The notes beneath the pieces are model-generated. The model saw only the letters and a program-made list of their open reading frames with translations. It made no database searches and was not told the DNA's origin. Positions 1-8,997 of a stretch of DNA of 64,000 bases are shown here, in pieces (within the stretch, counting starts at the first letter, position 1; each line of letters opens with the position of its first letter). The position numbers were made by a program, and so were the translations under genes. The DNA comes from Calothrix sp. NIES-2100 (GTDB lineage Bacteria > Cyanobacteriota > Cyanobacteriia > Cyanobacteriales > Nostocaceae), in NCBI RefSeq assembly GCF_002368195.1, contig NZ_AP018178.1, positions 7,514,645 through 7,578,644 on the forward strand. The letters run 5' to 3'.

Positions 1-1
1 C

Positions 2-1267
2 CCAGCTTTAATCCAACGGTATACTCCGCTACCACCAGCACCTTTACCAGTGCCAATACCAAATTTGCTCAAACAGTTATTACCTGCACCAGAACCATTA
101 ATTAAGCAAGTCGAGGTAGTCAACAACCAAACAGTGATGAGTTTGAGCATTCCTTTTGGGATGTCTCCGCGAATTAGTACTCTAGCTAACCCCAATCGCC
201 TCATCATCGATGTTAGACCTGATGCGTTGGTAGCAAAAGATATTACCTGGGCTAGAGGATTGCGCTGGCGGCAGCAGTTGGTAAATTTAGGCACAGAAAA
301 CTTTCCGATTGTCTGGCTAGAAATTAATCCCCGTGCCTTTGGGTTAAAGCTGAAACCGATGCGGAGTAATCCTAATGCTGTAGGAGGGACTGCTCCATTA
401 ATGCAACTAGCACCTAAGTACTCAGCAGCAGCAGCAATTAATGGTGGTTATTTTAACCGCAATAATCGCTTGCCTTTAGGTGCAATTCGTCAGGATGGTC
501 AATGGGTATCAGGGCCGATATTAAACCGAGGAGCGATCGCTTGGAACGATTCAGGACAATTTTACTTTGATCGTTTGAGCTTACAAGAAACTTTAGTTGC
601 TGCCAATAATGTGCGTTCGCCAATTCTCTTTCTTAACAGTGCCTATGTCCAGAGTGGTATTGCCCGTTACACCGCCCTTTGGGGGATCTCTTACACCCCC
701 CTCTCAGATAACGAAATCATCTTGACAGTCCAGAAAGAGCAAGTTATCAATCAACTACCTGGTGGTAAAGCTGGGCAAACCAACTTTCCTATTCCTCCTG
801 ATGGCTACCTTCTAATTTTCCGAGGTAACGCTGTCAATACTGCTGCCCAATTACCTATAGGTACAACACTGAGTATTACCAGCACCACCACTTCTAATGA
901 CTTTAGTCGTTATCCCAACATCATTGGTGCAGGGCCACTATTGATCAAAAATCGTCAAATTGTCCTCGATGCTAAAGGCGAAAAATTCAGTGATGCCTTT
1001 ATTGCCGAAAAAGCCATTCGCAGTGGCATTTGCACAAATACTACAGGTCATTTGATGATTGCCGCTGTACATAATCGTGCCGGCGGCCCCGGCCCCACCT
1101 TAGCGGAACATGCCCAGCTAATGCAACTTCTAGGATGTGTAGATGCTCTCAATTTAGACGGTGGCAGTTCCACCAGTCTTTACCTAGGAGGGCAATTGCT
1201 TGATCGTTCCCCTAGTACTGCTGCCCGTGTCCATAATGGCATTGGTATTTTCTTGGAACAAAAGTAA
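2..1267 (+). CDS. Phosphodiester glycosidase (NAGPA-like) family protein, 5' partial
   Basis: The frame is open to the left edge of the window, so the gene starts upstream and only its 3' part is seen; a GTG at 50 is the first start-like codon inside. An N-terminal stretch ending in RLIIDVRPDAL resembles the AMIN-type beta fold that targets cell-wall proteins. The rest matches the phosphodiester glycosidase fold (related to the mammalian mannose-6-phosphate uncovering enzyme): INGGYFNRNN about residue 130 from the GTG, and NLDGGSSTSLYLGG near the C terminus, the two hallmark glycine-rich motifs. In bacteria such proteins are exported and thought to act on sugar phosphodiesters of the envelope; the substrate here is unknown. 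The signal peptide would lie outside the window. The 3' flank is a heptamer repeat. Confidence 0.8.
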   Translation, partial: PALIQRYTPLPPAPLPVPIPNLLKQLLPAPEPLIKQVEVVNNQTVMSLSIPFGMSPRISTLANPNRLIIDVRPDALVAKDITWARGLRWRQQLVNLGTENFPIVWLEINPRAFGLKLKPMRSNPNAVGGTAPLMQLAPKYSAAAAINGGYFNRNNRLPLGAIRQDGQWVSGPILNRGAIAWNDSGQFYFDRLSLQETLVAANNVRSPILFLNSAYVQSGIARYTALWGISYTPLSDNEIILTVQKEQVINQLPGGKAGQTNFPIPPDGYLLIFRGNAVNTAAQLPIGTTLSITSTTTSNDFSRYPNIIGAGPLLIKNRQIVLDAKGEKFSDAFIAEKAIRSGICTNTTGHLMIAAVHNRAGGPGPTLAEHAQLMQLLGCVDALNLDGGSSTSLYLGGQLLDRSPSTAARVHNGIGIFLEQK

Positions 1268-1270
1268 TAA

Positions 1271-1319
1271 ATTTGTCATTTGTCATTTGTCAATGGTCAT
1301 TTGTCTCCTTTGTCTCCCT
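1271..1319. repeat. Heptanucleotide tandem repeat, TTGTCAT type
   Basis: Successive TTTGTCA-like heptamers follow the stop of the glycosidase gene and pass into TTTGTCTCC units. This is the short tandemly repeated repetitive (STRR) class known from heterocystous cyanobacteria. It is non-coding here. Confidence 0.75.
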
Positions 1320-1551
1320 TATCCCCAGCCCCTTTTTAAAGTTAAGAATAAGCTGGGATTTTGATTGATGAAGAATTGGTATAGAAGCAGTAGTTTAACT
1401 AGAGGTCTTTTACACCAATAGAAGTTTGTTTTGCTATTGTGGGCAAGGTGCGATTCAATTCTTGATTTTCGCTACTGCACGCTAACGCCAGAATTCTCAT
1501 CAATGGTTCTTAGAGTACAGACTGTTTGTAATGTCTTTCAATGAGGTTACT

Positions 1552-1980
1552 ATGGTTCAAATTTCCGAAACAACACAGACTAACACTCTGCCCTTACCTT
1601 CATCTGTGACTTCCAGAGGCGTTGCAGCCACAGAATTGCGCCCTTGGGGTTCTTTTACAGTTTTGGAAGAAGGACGCGGATACAAAATTAAACGCATCGA
1701 AGTTAAGCCTGGACACCGCCTCAGCCTGCAAATGCACCATCACCGCAGCGAACACTGGATTGTTGTTTCTGGCACAGCTCGGGTAGTTTGCGGCGATCGC
1801 GAAGTTTTGTTAACCAATAATCAGTCTACCTATGTACCTCAGTGTACAGCCCACCGCCTAGAGAATCCTGGTGTCATTCCCTTGGTTTTGATTGAAGTAC
1901 AAAATGGTGAGTACTTGGGTGAAGATGACATCATTCGTTATCAAGATGATTATGCCCGTACTGGCGAGCAAAGCCGTTAA
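1552..1980 (+). CDS. Cupin, mannose-6-phosphate isomerase type II-like protein
   Basis: About 142 residues forming a single cupin barrel. RPWGSFTVLEEGRGYKIKRIEVKPGHRLSLQMH followed by HHRSEHWIVVSGTA is the characteristic metal-binding cupin motif of the C-terminal isomerase domain of bifunctional ManC enzymes (GDP-mannose pyrophosphorylase/phosphomannose isomerase). Only the isomerase-type domain is present, so a stand-alone type II phosphomannose isomerase role in nucleotide-sugar supply is likely but not proven. An ATG at 1531 is in frame, but the ATG at 1552 has a GAGG five bases upstream and begins the sequence MVQISETTQ, so it was chosen. The gene stands alone and ends before a terminator hairpin. 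Confidence 0.85.
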   Translation: MVQISETTQTNTLPLPSSVTSRGVAATELRPWGSFTVLEEGRGYKIKRIEVKPGHRLSLQMHHHRSEHWIVVSGTARVVCGDREVLLTNNQSTYVPQCTAHRLENPGVIPLVLIEVQNGEYLGEDDIIRYQDDYARTGEQSR

Positions 1981-2010
1981 ATGGTCTTGATTTAGCAGTA
2001 TTGTCACTCC

Positions 2011-2037
2011 TCCCACCTGCTTGTCGGGTGGGATTTT
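2011..2037 (+). terminator. Rho-independent terminator after the cupin gene
   Basis: TCCCACC pairs with GGTGGGA across a nine-base loop and is followed directly by TTTT. It lies 30 bases after the cupin stop codon. Confidence 0.75.
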
Positions 2038-2065
2038 CCATTAAGAGTCAATAGTCAGTTGTCAG

Positions 2066-2087
2066 CCCTTCGGCTGCGCTCAGGGCA
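2066..2087 (+). repeat. Palindromic dispersed repeat, copy 1
   Basis: A 22-base GC-rich element that begins CCCTTCGG and ends CAGGGCA; its ends can pair with each other. An inverted copy lies at 2636-2657 with one mismatch, so the two bracket the IscA-like gene. The sequence type recurs in Nostoc intergenic DNA. Confidence 0.6.
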
Positions 2088-2133
2088 AGTTGTCAGTTGT
2101 TAAGAAGGCAATAGGCAGTAGTGATTTGTCCCG

Positions 2134-2194
2134 CCAATGCCCAATGCCCCATGCCCAATGCCCCATGCCCAATGCCCCATGCCCCATGCCCCAT
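2134..2194. repeat. Heptanucleotide tandem repeat, CCCCAAT/CCCCATG type
   Basis: Roughly eight to nine consecutive CCCCATG/CCCAATG heptamers sit immediately upstream of the IscA-like gene. This is the commonest STRR type in this window. Confidence 0.85.
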
Positions 2195-2242
2195 TCTGTA
2201 ATACTCTAAAATATGAGGTTTGAAAAGTCTAAAATAAATTCT

Positions 2243-2575
2243 ATGATTCAATTGAGTCCGGCTGCTGCAAATGAAATCTTGCGGTTAAAATTAAAGCAGC
2301 CGCAAAATGTTTTATTCCGATTAGCAATTAAACCTGGTGGCTGTTCTGGGTGGTTTTATGACCTGTCTTTTGATGAAACCGTAAAAGTTGGCGATCGCAC
2401 TTTTGACCTGAATGGCATTCCCTTGGTGATCGATACAGAAAGTTTAAAATATATTAATGGTTTAACGGTGGATTATTCAGAAGATCTGATGGGTGGTGGC
2501 TTTCGCTTCCAAAATCCCCAGGCGAGCGCAACTTGTGGCTGTGGTAATTCTTTCAACCTGACATCAGAGGGATGA
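2243..2575 (+). CDS. HesB/IscA family iron-sulfur assembly protein
   Basis: A 110-residue A-type iron-sulfur carrier. The family's three-cysteine signature is present: one Cys in KPGGCSGWFYDL and the pair in the C-terminal CGCGNSF. Such proteins accept or pass on Fe-S clusters to apo-proteins. The in-frame ATG at 2213 would add ten residues unlike the family; the ATG at 2243 starts MIQLSPAAANEILRL, the conserved N terminus, so it was chosen. The gene is co-directional with rpsL but separated by repeat DNA, so co-transcription is doubtful. It is flanked by two inverted copies of a palindromic repeat. Confidence 0.88.
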   Translation: MIQLSPAAANEILRLKLKQPQNVLFRLAIKPGGCSGWFYDLSFDETVKVGDRTFDLNGIPLVIDTESLKYINGLTVDYSEDLMGGGFRFQNPQASATCGCGNSFNLTSEG

Positions 2576-2635
2576 GGGAGACAAGGAAAGGGGGACAAGG
2601 GTAAGCACAGAAATAATCAATGCCCAACGCCCACT

Positions 2636-2657
2636 TGCCCTGAGCGGAGCCGAAGGG
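2636..2657 (-). repeat. Palindromic dispersed repeat, copy 2 (inverted)
   Basis: Reverse complement of the element at 2066-2087 with a single mismatch. Together they form a 22-bp inverted repeat flanking the HesB/IscA gene. Confidence 0.6.
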
Positions 2658-2763
2658 ATGCCCAACGCCCATTGACAAATTTAATTGACATAGAATACCG
2701 AAAAAAGATATAATTAGGATTTGTTAAAACTTAGACCCTAAGCAGCTTCACGCGCTGTAACTC

Positions 2764-3147
2764 ATGCCAACTATACAGCAGCTCATACGTAATGAACGCG
2801 AAAAAGCGCGTCAGAAAACCAAGTCTCCTGCTCTGAAGCAATGCCCCCAACGGCGGGGTGTTTGTACCAGAGTATACACGACTACACCTAAAAAGCCTAA
2901 CTCAGCACTCCGGAAAGTGGCAAGAGTCAGGCTGACATCTGGATTTGAAGTCACAGCTTACATTCCAGGTATAGGTCACAACCTCCAAGAACACTCAGTT
3001 GTGATGATTCGTGGTGGTCGGGTTAAGGATCTCCCTGGCGTGAGATACCACATTATCCGTGGCACCTTAGATACAGCCGGGGTCAAAGATCGCAAGCAAG
3101 GACGTTCCAAATATGGAACCAAGCGTCCCAAAGAAGCGAAAAAATAG
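2764..3147 (+). CDS. rpsL: 30S ribosomal protein S12
   Basis: 127 residues, the normal length for cyanobacterial S12. MPTIQQLIRNEREKAR, the PKKPNSALRKVARVRL motif containing the decoding-site lysine, and the PGIGHNLQEHSVV segment are diagnostic. S12 sits at the decoding centre of the small subunit and controls fidelity. It opens the classical str cluster rpsL-rpsG-fusA-tuf-rpsJ. The gap to rpsG is unusually large (382 bases) and contains hairpins. Confidence 0.98.
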   Translation: MPTIQQLIRNEREKARQKTKSPALKQCPQRRGVCTRVYTTTPKKPNSALRKVARVRLTSGFEVTAYIPGIGHNLQEHSVVMIRGGRVKDLPGVRYHIIRGTLDTAGVKDRKQGRSKYGTKRPKEAKK

Positions 3148-3529
3148 GAACTAGGCGGTTAATCGCATGAAAGTACGATTAATCGTCTCACCTAGAAACG
3201 CCCACCGAACAAAAAAAGGGCATTCGCCGCAGCATTAGTTATACTTCTTTTGTCTGTGTCAACAAATCAAGTTCTGCACTAAGCGAGCAAGTGTACGAAC
3301 TTTTGACCCAAATTGTAGAAAGTGACAGCAACGCTTTAATCTAGATATTAAGGTTTATTAATGTTGTCGCCTTGTTTATCTGATGTCAGGTAACAAGTGA
3401 ATTAGGTTTACCTGGCTGCATCTGTGAAAAGAAAAATTGTGGAAGTTTGAGCGGCGGTTCGTACCGCTTTTAGTTTCCGGTGTCTGATAGCATATAATTT
3501 CGTTGCCAAAACCGAATTAAGGGTGAAGT
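3148..3529 (+). other. rpsL-rpsG intergenic region with hairpins
   Basis: No gene is seen. A perfect seven-bp hairpin (TTAATCG/CGATTAA, 3159-3182) follows rpsL. Just before rpsG, GCGGT-TCGT-ACCGC followed by TTTT (3454-3471) looks like a short terminator or attenuator. The spacing suggests rpsG has its own promoter or regulated leader rather than simple read-through from rpsL. Confidence 0.5.
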
Positions 3530-4000
3530 ATGTCTCGTCGTGGTGTTAGTCAAAGGCGCCCAGTTCCGCCTGACTCAGTTTATAATAGCCGCCTAGTTAG
3601 CATGATGATGCGGCGGATAATGCGTCATGGGAAAAAATCACTGGCAGGACGCATAGTTTATGATGCCCTAAAAACCATTGAAGAACGCACTGGGAATCCG
3701 GCGTTAGAAACCTTTGAAAGAGCAGTGCGAAATGCAACGCCTTTAGTGGAGGTAAAAGCTCGCCGAGTTGGTGGAGCCACTTATCAAGTACCGATGGAAG
3801 TGCGTTCAGAAAGGGGTACTACCCTAGCACTACGTTGGCTGGTACAATTTTCTCGTTCTCGACCCGGACGCACAATGGCTGGCAAATTAGCCAATGAGTT
3901 AATGGACGCAGCCAACGAAACCGGAAATGCCATTCGCAAGCGGGAAGAAACACACCGCATGGCAGAAGCAAACAAAGCCTTTGCTCACTATCGTTACTAA
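3530..4000 (+). CDS. rpsG: 30S ribosomal protein S7
   Basis: 156 residues, the usual length. MSRRGVSQRRPVPPDSVYNSRLVSMMMRRIMRHGKKSLA and the C-terminal NAIRKREETHRMAEANKAFAHYRY are characteristic. S7 nucleates assembly of the 30S head by binding the 3' domain of 16S rRNA and in many bacteria represses its own operon. It is followed by a 140-base gap and fusA. Confidence 0.98.
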   Translation: MSRRGVSQRRPVPPDSVYNSRLVSMMMRRIMRHGKKSLAGRIVYDALKTIEERTGNPALETFERAVRNATPLVEVKARRVGGATYQVPMEVRSERGTTLALRWLVQFSRSRPGRTMAGKLANELMDAANETGNAIRKREETHRMAEANKAFAHYRY

Positions 4001-4140
4001 GTCTAGAAGCGGTATATCGTCTACATGACAGCGATATATCGCAACTTTTCAAAAAAAAAGTCGGTTTTCCCTAAAAGTATAGAATCTTAACAAAGAGTAA
4101 TATACAAGATATCATGAGGCAAAAACTATAGGAGGTTATT

Positions 4141-6219
4141 GTGGCACGTACAAACCCGCTAGAGAAAGTACGCAATATCGGTATTGCGGCGCATATAGAT
4201 GCGGGCAAAACCACGACAACAGAGAGAATATTATTTTACTCTGGAATAATTCATAAAATTGGTGAGGTTCACGAAGGAACTGCTGTAACCGACTGGATGG
4301 AACAAGAGCGGGAGCGGGGAATCACCATCACTGCTGCGGCGATTAGTACCAGTTGGAAAGATTATCAAATTAACATTATCGATACTCCTGGTCACGTAGA
4401 CTTCACAATTGAAGTTGAACGTTCCATGCGGGTATTGGATGGTGTAATTGCGGTATTTTGTTCCGTGGGTGGTGTACAACCCCAATCGGAGACAGTTTGG
4501 CGGCAAGCAGACCGTTACAAAGTGCCTCGGGTTGCCTTCATCAACAAGATGGATCGTACAGGAGCGAACTTCTACAGAGTTCATGAGCAAATGCGCGATC
4601 GCTTGCGGGCAAATGCCATTGCCATCCAATTGCCCATTGGTAGCGAAAACGACTTCAAAGGCATTGTAGACTTGGTGCGGAAGCGTGCATATATGTACAA
4701 CAACGACCAAGGTACAGATATCGAAGAAACAGATATCCCGGCAGACTTACAAGATCAAGTCGAAGAGTACTACACCAAGCTGGTGGAAGCAGTTGCAGAA
4801 ACCGATGACGCTCTGATGACTAAGTACTTCGATGGCGAACCACTTACAGAAGAGGAAATTCGGGCTGCCCTGCGGAAAGGTACAATAGCCGGTACAATCG
4901 TACCTGTGCTTTGTGGTTCTGCCTTTAAAAATAAAGGCGTACAGCTAATGCTGGATGCAGTGGTAGATTACTTACCCGCACCTACAGAAGTACCGCCGAT
5001 TCAAGGTACACTCCTCAATGGCGATACAGTAGAGCGTCGGGCTGATGATAACGAACCCTTAGCCGCTCTGGCATTCAAGATTATGGCTGACCCTTACGGT
5101 CGCCTCACCTTTGTTCGTGTTTATTCGGGCGTTCTAAAAAAAGGTAGTTACGTCTTAAATGCTACCAAGAATAAAAAAGAACGGATTTCCCGTTTAGTTC
5201 TAATGAAGGCAGATGATCGCCAAGACGTGGAAGAACTAAGAGCAGGTGATCTGGGAGCTGCGCTGGGTTTAAAAGATACTTTAACAGGCGATACTATCAC
5301 TGATGAAGGATCACCAGTAATTCTGGAATCCCTATTTATTCCAGAGCCAGTGATCTCGGTAGCGGTTGAACCCAAAACCAAGAACGACATGGATAAGCTA
5401 TCCAAGGCTCTGCAATCTCTCTCAGAAGAAGACCCAACCTTCCGCGTCAACGTTGACCCAGAAACCAACCAAACTGTAATTGCAGGGATGGGGGAACTCC
5501 ACCTAGAAATTCTCGTAGACCGGATGTTGCGCGAATTCAAAGTGGAAGCGAACGTTGGTGCGCCACAAGTAGCTTATCGCGAAACGATTCGCAAAACAGT
5601 TACCAACGTAGAAGGCAAGTTCATCCGTCAAAGTGGTGGTAAAGGTCAATACGGTCACGTTGTGATCAATTTGGAACCAGGAGAACCAGGTAGTGGCTTT
5701 GAATTCGTTTCTAAAATTGTCGGTGGCGTAGTACCGAAAGAGTACATAGGCCCCGCCGAGCAAGGTATGAAAGAAAGCTGTGAATCTGGTATTTTAGCTG
5801 GATATCCACTAATTGACGTGAAAGCAACGTTAGTTCATGGCTCTTACCATGATGTAGACTCTTCGGAAATGGCTTTCAAAATTGCTGGGTCAATGGCACT
5901 GAAAGAAGCTGTGCTTAAAGCTTCACCAGTACTATTAGAGCCGATGATGAAAGTCGAGGTGGAAGTTCCTGAAGACTATATTGGGAACGTCATTGGCGAC
6001 CTCATCTCCCGTCGGGGGCAGATTGAAAGCCAAAGCACTGAACAGGGACTCGCGAAAGTGGCATCCAAAGTTCCACTGGCGACCATGTTCGGCTACGCTA
6101 CTGATATCCGCTCGAAGACCCAAGGTCGGGGTATCTTCACGATGGAGTTCAGCCACTACGAAGAGGTGCCTCGCAGCGTGGCTGAAACTATCATTGCAAA
6201 AAGTAAAGGGAACGCTTAA
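4141..6219 (+). CDS. fusA: Translation elongation factor G
   Basis: 692 residues, full length. GTG start with an AGGAGG seven bases upstream. G1 motif AHIDAGKTTTTERILFYSG, DTPGHVDF (G3) and NKMDRTGA (G4) define the GTPase domain; domains II to V follow, with RQSGGKGQYGHVV typical of domain IV. EF-G drives ribosomal translocation and, with RRF, ribosome recycling. Only 22 bases separate it from tuf, so the two are almost surely co-transcribed. Confidence 0.98.
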   Translation: MARTNPLEKVRNIGIAAHIDAGKTTTTERILFYSGIIHKIGEVHEGTAVTDWMEQERERGITITAAAISTSWKDYQINIIDTPGHVDFTIEVERSMRVLDGVIAVFCSVGGVQPQSETVWRQADRYKVPRVAFINKMDRTGANFYRVHEQMRDRLRANAIAIQLPIGSENDFKGIVDLVRKRAYMYNNDQGTDIEETDIPADLQDQVEEYYTKLVEAVAETDDALMTKYFDGEPLTEEEIRAALRKGTIAGTIVPVLCGSAFKNKGVQLMLDAVVDYLPAPTEVPPIQGTLLNGDTVERRADDNEPLAALAFKIMADPYGRLTFVRVYSGVLKKGSYVLNATKNKKERISRLVLMKADDRQDVEELRAGDLGAALGLKDTLTGDTITDEGSPVILESLFIPEPVISVAVEPKTKNDMDKLSKALQSLSEEDPTFRVNVDPETNQTVIAGMGELHLEILVDRMLREFKVEANVGAPQVAYRETIRKTVTNVEGKFIRQSGGKGQYGHVVINLEPGEPGSGFEFVSKIVGGVVPKEYIGPAEQGMKESCESGILAGYPLIDVKATLVHGSYHDVDSSEMAFKIAGSMALKEAVLKASPVLLEPMMKVEVEVPEDYIGNVIGDLISRRGQIESQSTEQGLAKVASKVPLATMFGYATDIRSKTQGRGIFTMEFSHYEEVPRSVAETIIAKSKGNA

Positions 6220-6241
6220 TTAAAAAAGGAAACAAGCATTC

Positions 6242-7471
6242 ATGGCACGCGCAAAGTTTGAAAGGAATAAACCCCACGTTAACATCGGAACTGTTGGCCA
6301 CGTTGACCACGGTAAAACAACATTAACAGCAGCCATTACCCTGACCTTGGCGGCTCTGGGCCAAGCTATAGCTAAAGGCTACGACCAAATCGACAACGCA
6401 CCAGAAGAAAAGGCGCGGGGTATCACCATCAATACCGCTCACGTTGAGTATGAAACCGAAAAGCGGCACTATGCTCACGTAGACTGTCCAGGACACGCTG
6501 ACTATGTGAAAAACATGATCACTGGTGCGGCGCAAATGGATGGAGGTATCCTCGTAGTTGCGGCAACCGATGGTCCTATGCCCCAAACCCGCGAACACAT
6601 CCTGCTGGCAAAACAGGTAGGCGTTCCCAGTTTGGTTGTCTTCTTGAACAAAGAAGACTTGATGGATGACCCAGAACTGTTGGAACTAGTAGAATTAGAA
6701 CTGCGAGAATTGCTTTCTAGCTACGATTTCCCAGGTGATGATATCCCCATTATCAAAGGATCAGGTCTACAAGCCCTCGAAGCAATGACCGCCAATCCCA
6801 AGACAAAACGGGGTGAAAATGAGTGGGTAGATAAAATCTACGAACTAATGGATGCTGTAGATGCCTACATCCCCACCCCAGAGCGGGATATAGATAAGCC
6901 CTTCTTGATGGCGGTAGAAGACGTGTTCTCCATCACAGGTCGTGGTACAGTCGCCACAGGTCGGATTGAGCGGGGTAAAGTCAAAGTTGGTGATAACGTT
7001 GAATTAGTAGGCATTAGAGACACTCGTAACACCACCGTAACTGGTATCGAGATGTTCAAGAAGAGTCTCGATGAAGGTATGGCTGGGGATAACGCAGGTG
7101 TACTACTACGGGGTATTCAGAAAGCTGATATTGAACGGGGAATGGTAATTGCCAAACCAGGTTCAATTACCCCTCACACTCAATTTGAAGGTGAAGTGTA
7201 CGTTCTGACAGAAAAAGAAGGTGGTCGGAAAACACCATTTTTCGCTGGCTATCGTCCTCAGTTCTACGTACGGACAACTGATGTTACAGGCACCATCAAA
7301 GCTTTCACCTCCGATGAAGGTGCTGCTGTAGAAATGGTCATGCCAGGCGATCGCATCAAAGTGACTGTAGAATTGATCAACCCGATCGCAATTGAGCAAG
7401 GTATGCGCTTTGCGATTCGTGAAGGTGGTCGCACCATCGGTGCTGGTGTTGTTTCCAAGATTATCAAATAG
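6242..7471 (+). CDS. tuf: Translation elongation factor Tu
   Basis: 409 residues, the length of cyanobacterial and plastid EF-Tu. GHVDHGKTTLTAAIT (G1), DCPGHADYVKNMITGAAQMDG (G3) and NKEDL (G4) form the GTPase domain; domains II and III end in REGGRTIGAGVVSKIIK. It delivers aminoacyl-tRNA to the ribosome. A strong hairpin directly after the stop probably ends most fusA-tuf transcripts. Confidence 0.98.
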   Translation: MARAKFERNKPHVNIGTVGHVDHGKTTLTAAITLTLAALGQAIAKGYDQIDNAPEEKARGITINTAHVEYETEKRHYAHVDCPGHADYVKNMITGAAQMDGGILVVAATDGPMPQTREHILLAKQVGVPSLVVFLNKEDLMDDPELLELVELELRELLSSYDFPGDDIPIIKGSGLQALEAMTANPKTKRGENEWVDKIYELMDAVDAYIPTPERDIDKPFLMAVEDVFSITGRGTVATGRIERGKVKVGDNVELVGIRDTRNTTVTGIEMFKKSLDEGMAGDNAGVLLRGIQKADIERGMVIAKPGSITPHTQFEGEVYVLTEKEGGRKTPFFAGYRPQFYVRTTDVTGTIKAFTSDEGAAVEMVMPGDRIKVTVELINPIAIEQGMRFAIREGGRTIGAGVVSKIIK

Positions 7472-7490
7472 CACCTTTGTAGCTCTCATT

Positions 7491-7533
7491 AAAAAGGAGC
7501 AGAGATGGCACAATCAGTCTCTGCTCCTTTCTC
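7491..7533 (+). terminator. Terminator after tuf
   Basis: AAAGGAGCAGAGA pairs perfectly with TCTCTGCTCCTTT over 13 bp with a 12-base loop, then a CT-rich tail. The A-rich 5' side makes it plausibly bidirectional. rpsJ would need read-through or its own promoter in the following 110 bases. Confidence 0.75.
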
Positions 7534-7641
7534 TTCCCTATTTTGAAAGGATTGGCAATTGGGAATGGAAATTTCATCTTCCAGTCCCCAGCCACCAGTT
7601 CTTTCCAGTCCCTTAACTAACCAGAACCTAGAAAACTAAAG

Positions 7642-7959
7642 ATGGCAACTCTACAGCAGCAGAAAATTAGAATCCGCTTACAAGCTTTTGATCGTCGCTT
7701 ATTAGATACATCTTGCGAGAAGATTGTAGACACCGCTAACCGCACTAACGCCACAGCTATTGGACCGATTCCTTTACCAACAAAACGTAAGATCTATTGT
7801 GTGCTGCGATCGCCTCACGTAGATAAAGATTCCCGAGAACATTTTGAAACTCGCACCCATCGCCGGATTATTGATATCTATCAACCTTCTTCTAAAACTA
7901 TTGATGCGCTGATGAAGTTGGATCTACCATCAGGTGTGGATATCGAAGTTAAACTTTAA
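7642..7959 (+). CDS. rpsJ: 30S ribosomal protein S10
   Basis: 105 residues. QQKIRIRLQAFDRRLLDTSCEKIVDTANRTNA and THRRIIDIYQPSSKTIDALMKLDLPSGVDIEVKL are diagnostic. S10 is a head protein of the 30S subunit and, as NusE, a partner of NusB in antitermination. Placing rpsJ at the end of the str cluster rather than in the S10 operon is normal for cyanobacteria. Confidence 0.98.
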   Translation: MATLQQQKIRIRLQAFDRRLLDTSCEKIVDTANRTNATAIGPIPLPTKRKIYCVLRSPHVDKDSREHFETRTHRRIIDIYQPSSKTIDALMKLDLPSGVDIEVKL

Positions 7960-8004
7960 TTAGTTATTAGTCCATAGTCAAAAGTCAGTAGGAAAGGGTT
8001 TGGC

Positions 8005-8048
8005 GAAATATTAACCGAGAAAACAGATATTTTGGTTAAACCCGCCCG
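8005..8048 (-). repeat. Dispersed hairpin-type repeat, degenerate copy
   Basis: TTAACCGAGA, AGATATTT and AAACCCGCCC occur here in the same order as in the reverse complement of the element at 46107-46160. It is a decayed copy of that palindrome-ended repeat. Confidence 0.45.
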
Positions 8049-8128
8049 GACAAAAGTCCACAGTTGAGAATTTCTTGACTATTGACAACTGACAACTAAC
8101 AACTGACTCTTGTATTAAGATTGACATG

Positions 8129-8158
8129 GCCCTGAAGTAATCTATCTCAGGGCTTTTT
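8129..8158 (+). terminator. Terminator after rpsJ
   Basis: GCCCTGA and TCAGGGC form a perfect stem with an 11-base loop, followed by TTTTT. This ends the translation-gene block. Confidence 0.8.
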
Positions 8159-8251
8159 ATTTAGCAATCAAACAAATGATAGAATATAGACAAATTACGG
8201 GAGAAGCAGAGAAATTTAAATCTTAAAGATTAACTTTATACCAAAGTAACT

Positions 8252-8902
8252 ATGACATCCTCTTCTAGAATTGCAGTTCGCGAACTACCTCTGTTCCCGT
8301 TGCCTGATGTAGTTCTTTTTCCTAGCAGACCATTACCGCTGCATATATTTGAATTTCGCTACCGAATCATGATGAACACGATTCTCGAAAGCGATCGCAG
8401 GTTTGGTGTTTTGATGGTCGATCCAGTCAAAGGTACTATTGCTAATGTTGGTTGCTGTGCAGAAATTATTCATTACCAGCGACTGCCAGATGACCGGATG
8501 AAGATGTTAACTTTAGGACAGCAAAGATTCCGTGTTTTAGAATATATTCGCGAAAAACCTTATCGAGTAGCCTTAGTTGAGTGGATTGAAGATCAACCAC
8601 CAACAAAAGATTTGCGGCCTTTAGCCTCTGAGGTAGAACAGCTGCTGCGTGATGTTGTGCGTCTTTCAGCAAAGTTAACAGAACAAAATATAGAACTACC
8701 AGAAGATGTACCTGATTTACCCACAGAATTATCCTATTGGGTAGCCAGTAACCTTTATGGTGTAGCCGCAGAGCAGCAGTCATTGTTAGAAATGCGAGAT
8801 ACTGCTGCTCGTCTAGAACGGGAATCAGAAATTCTGACTTCTACCAGGAATCACTTGGCAGCACGTACTGTCCTCAAAGACACATTTAACCAGAAGTTAT
8901 AG
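8252..8902 (+). CDS. LON peptidase N-terminal (substrate-binding) domain protein
   Basis: 216 residues that match only the N-terminal domain of Lon protease: LPLFPLPDVVLFPSRPLPLHIFEFRYR is its hallmark, and the second half is helical. There is no AAA+ or Ser-Lys protease domain. Stand-alone Lon-N proteins are widespread in cyanobacteria and presumed to recognise or hold substrate proteins; the function is not settled. It has its own upstream gap after the rpsJ terminator, so it is probably a separate unit. Confidence 0.88.
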   Translation: MTSSSRIAVRELPLFPLPDVVLFPSRPLPLHIFEFRYRIMMNTILESDRRFGVLMVDPVKGTIANVGCCAEIIHYQRLPDDRMKMLTLGQQRFRVLEYIREKPYRVALVEWIEDQPPTKDLRPLASEVEQLLRDVVRLSAKLTEQNIELPEDVPDLPTELSYWVASNLYGVAAEQQSLLEMRDTAARLERESEILTSTRNHLAARTVLKDTFNQKL

Positions 8903-8997
8903 GTTAATAGCAAACAATGGCATTCCTGAATCAGGGTGATGAGAGGGACAAGGAGACTTTCTGGCGCTATGGCGTAGAAAAATAATCAATGCCCAAT

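Noticed and set aside
4231..4710. A 159-codon minus-strand frame inside fusA
   Set aside because: Antisense shadow of a highly conserved, codon-biased gene.
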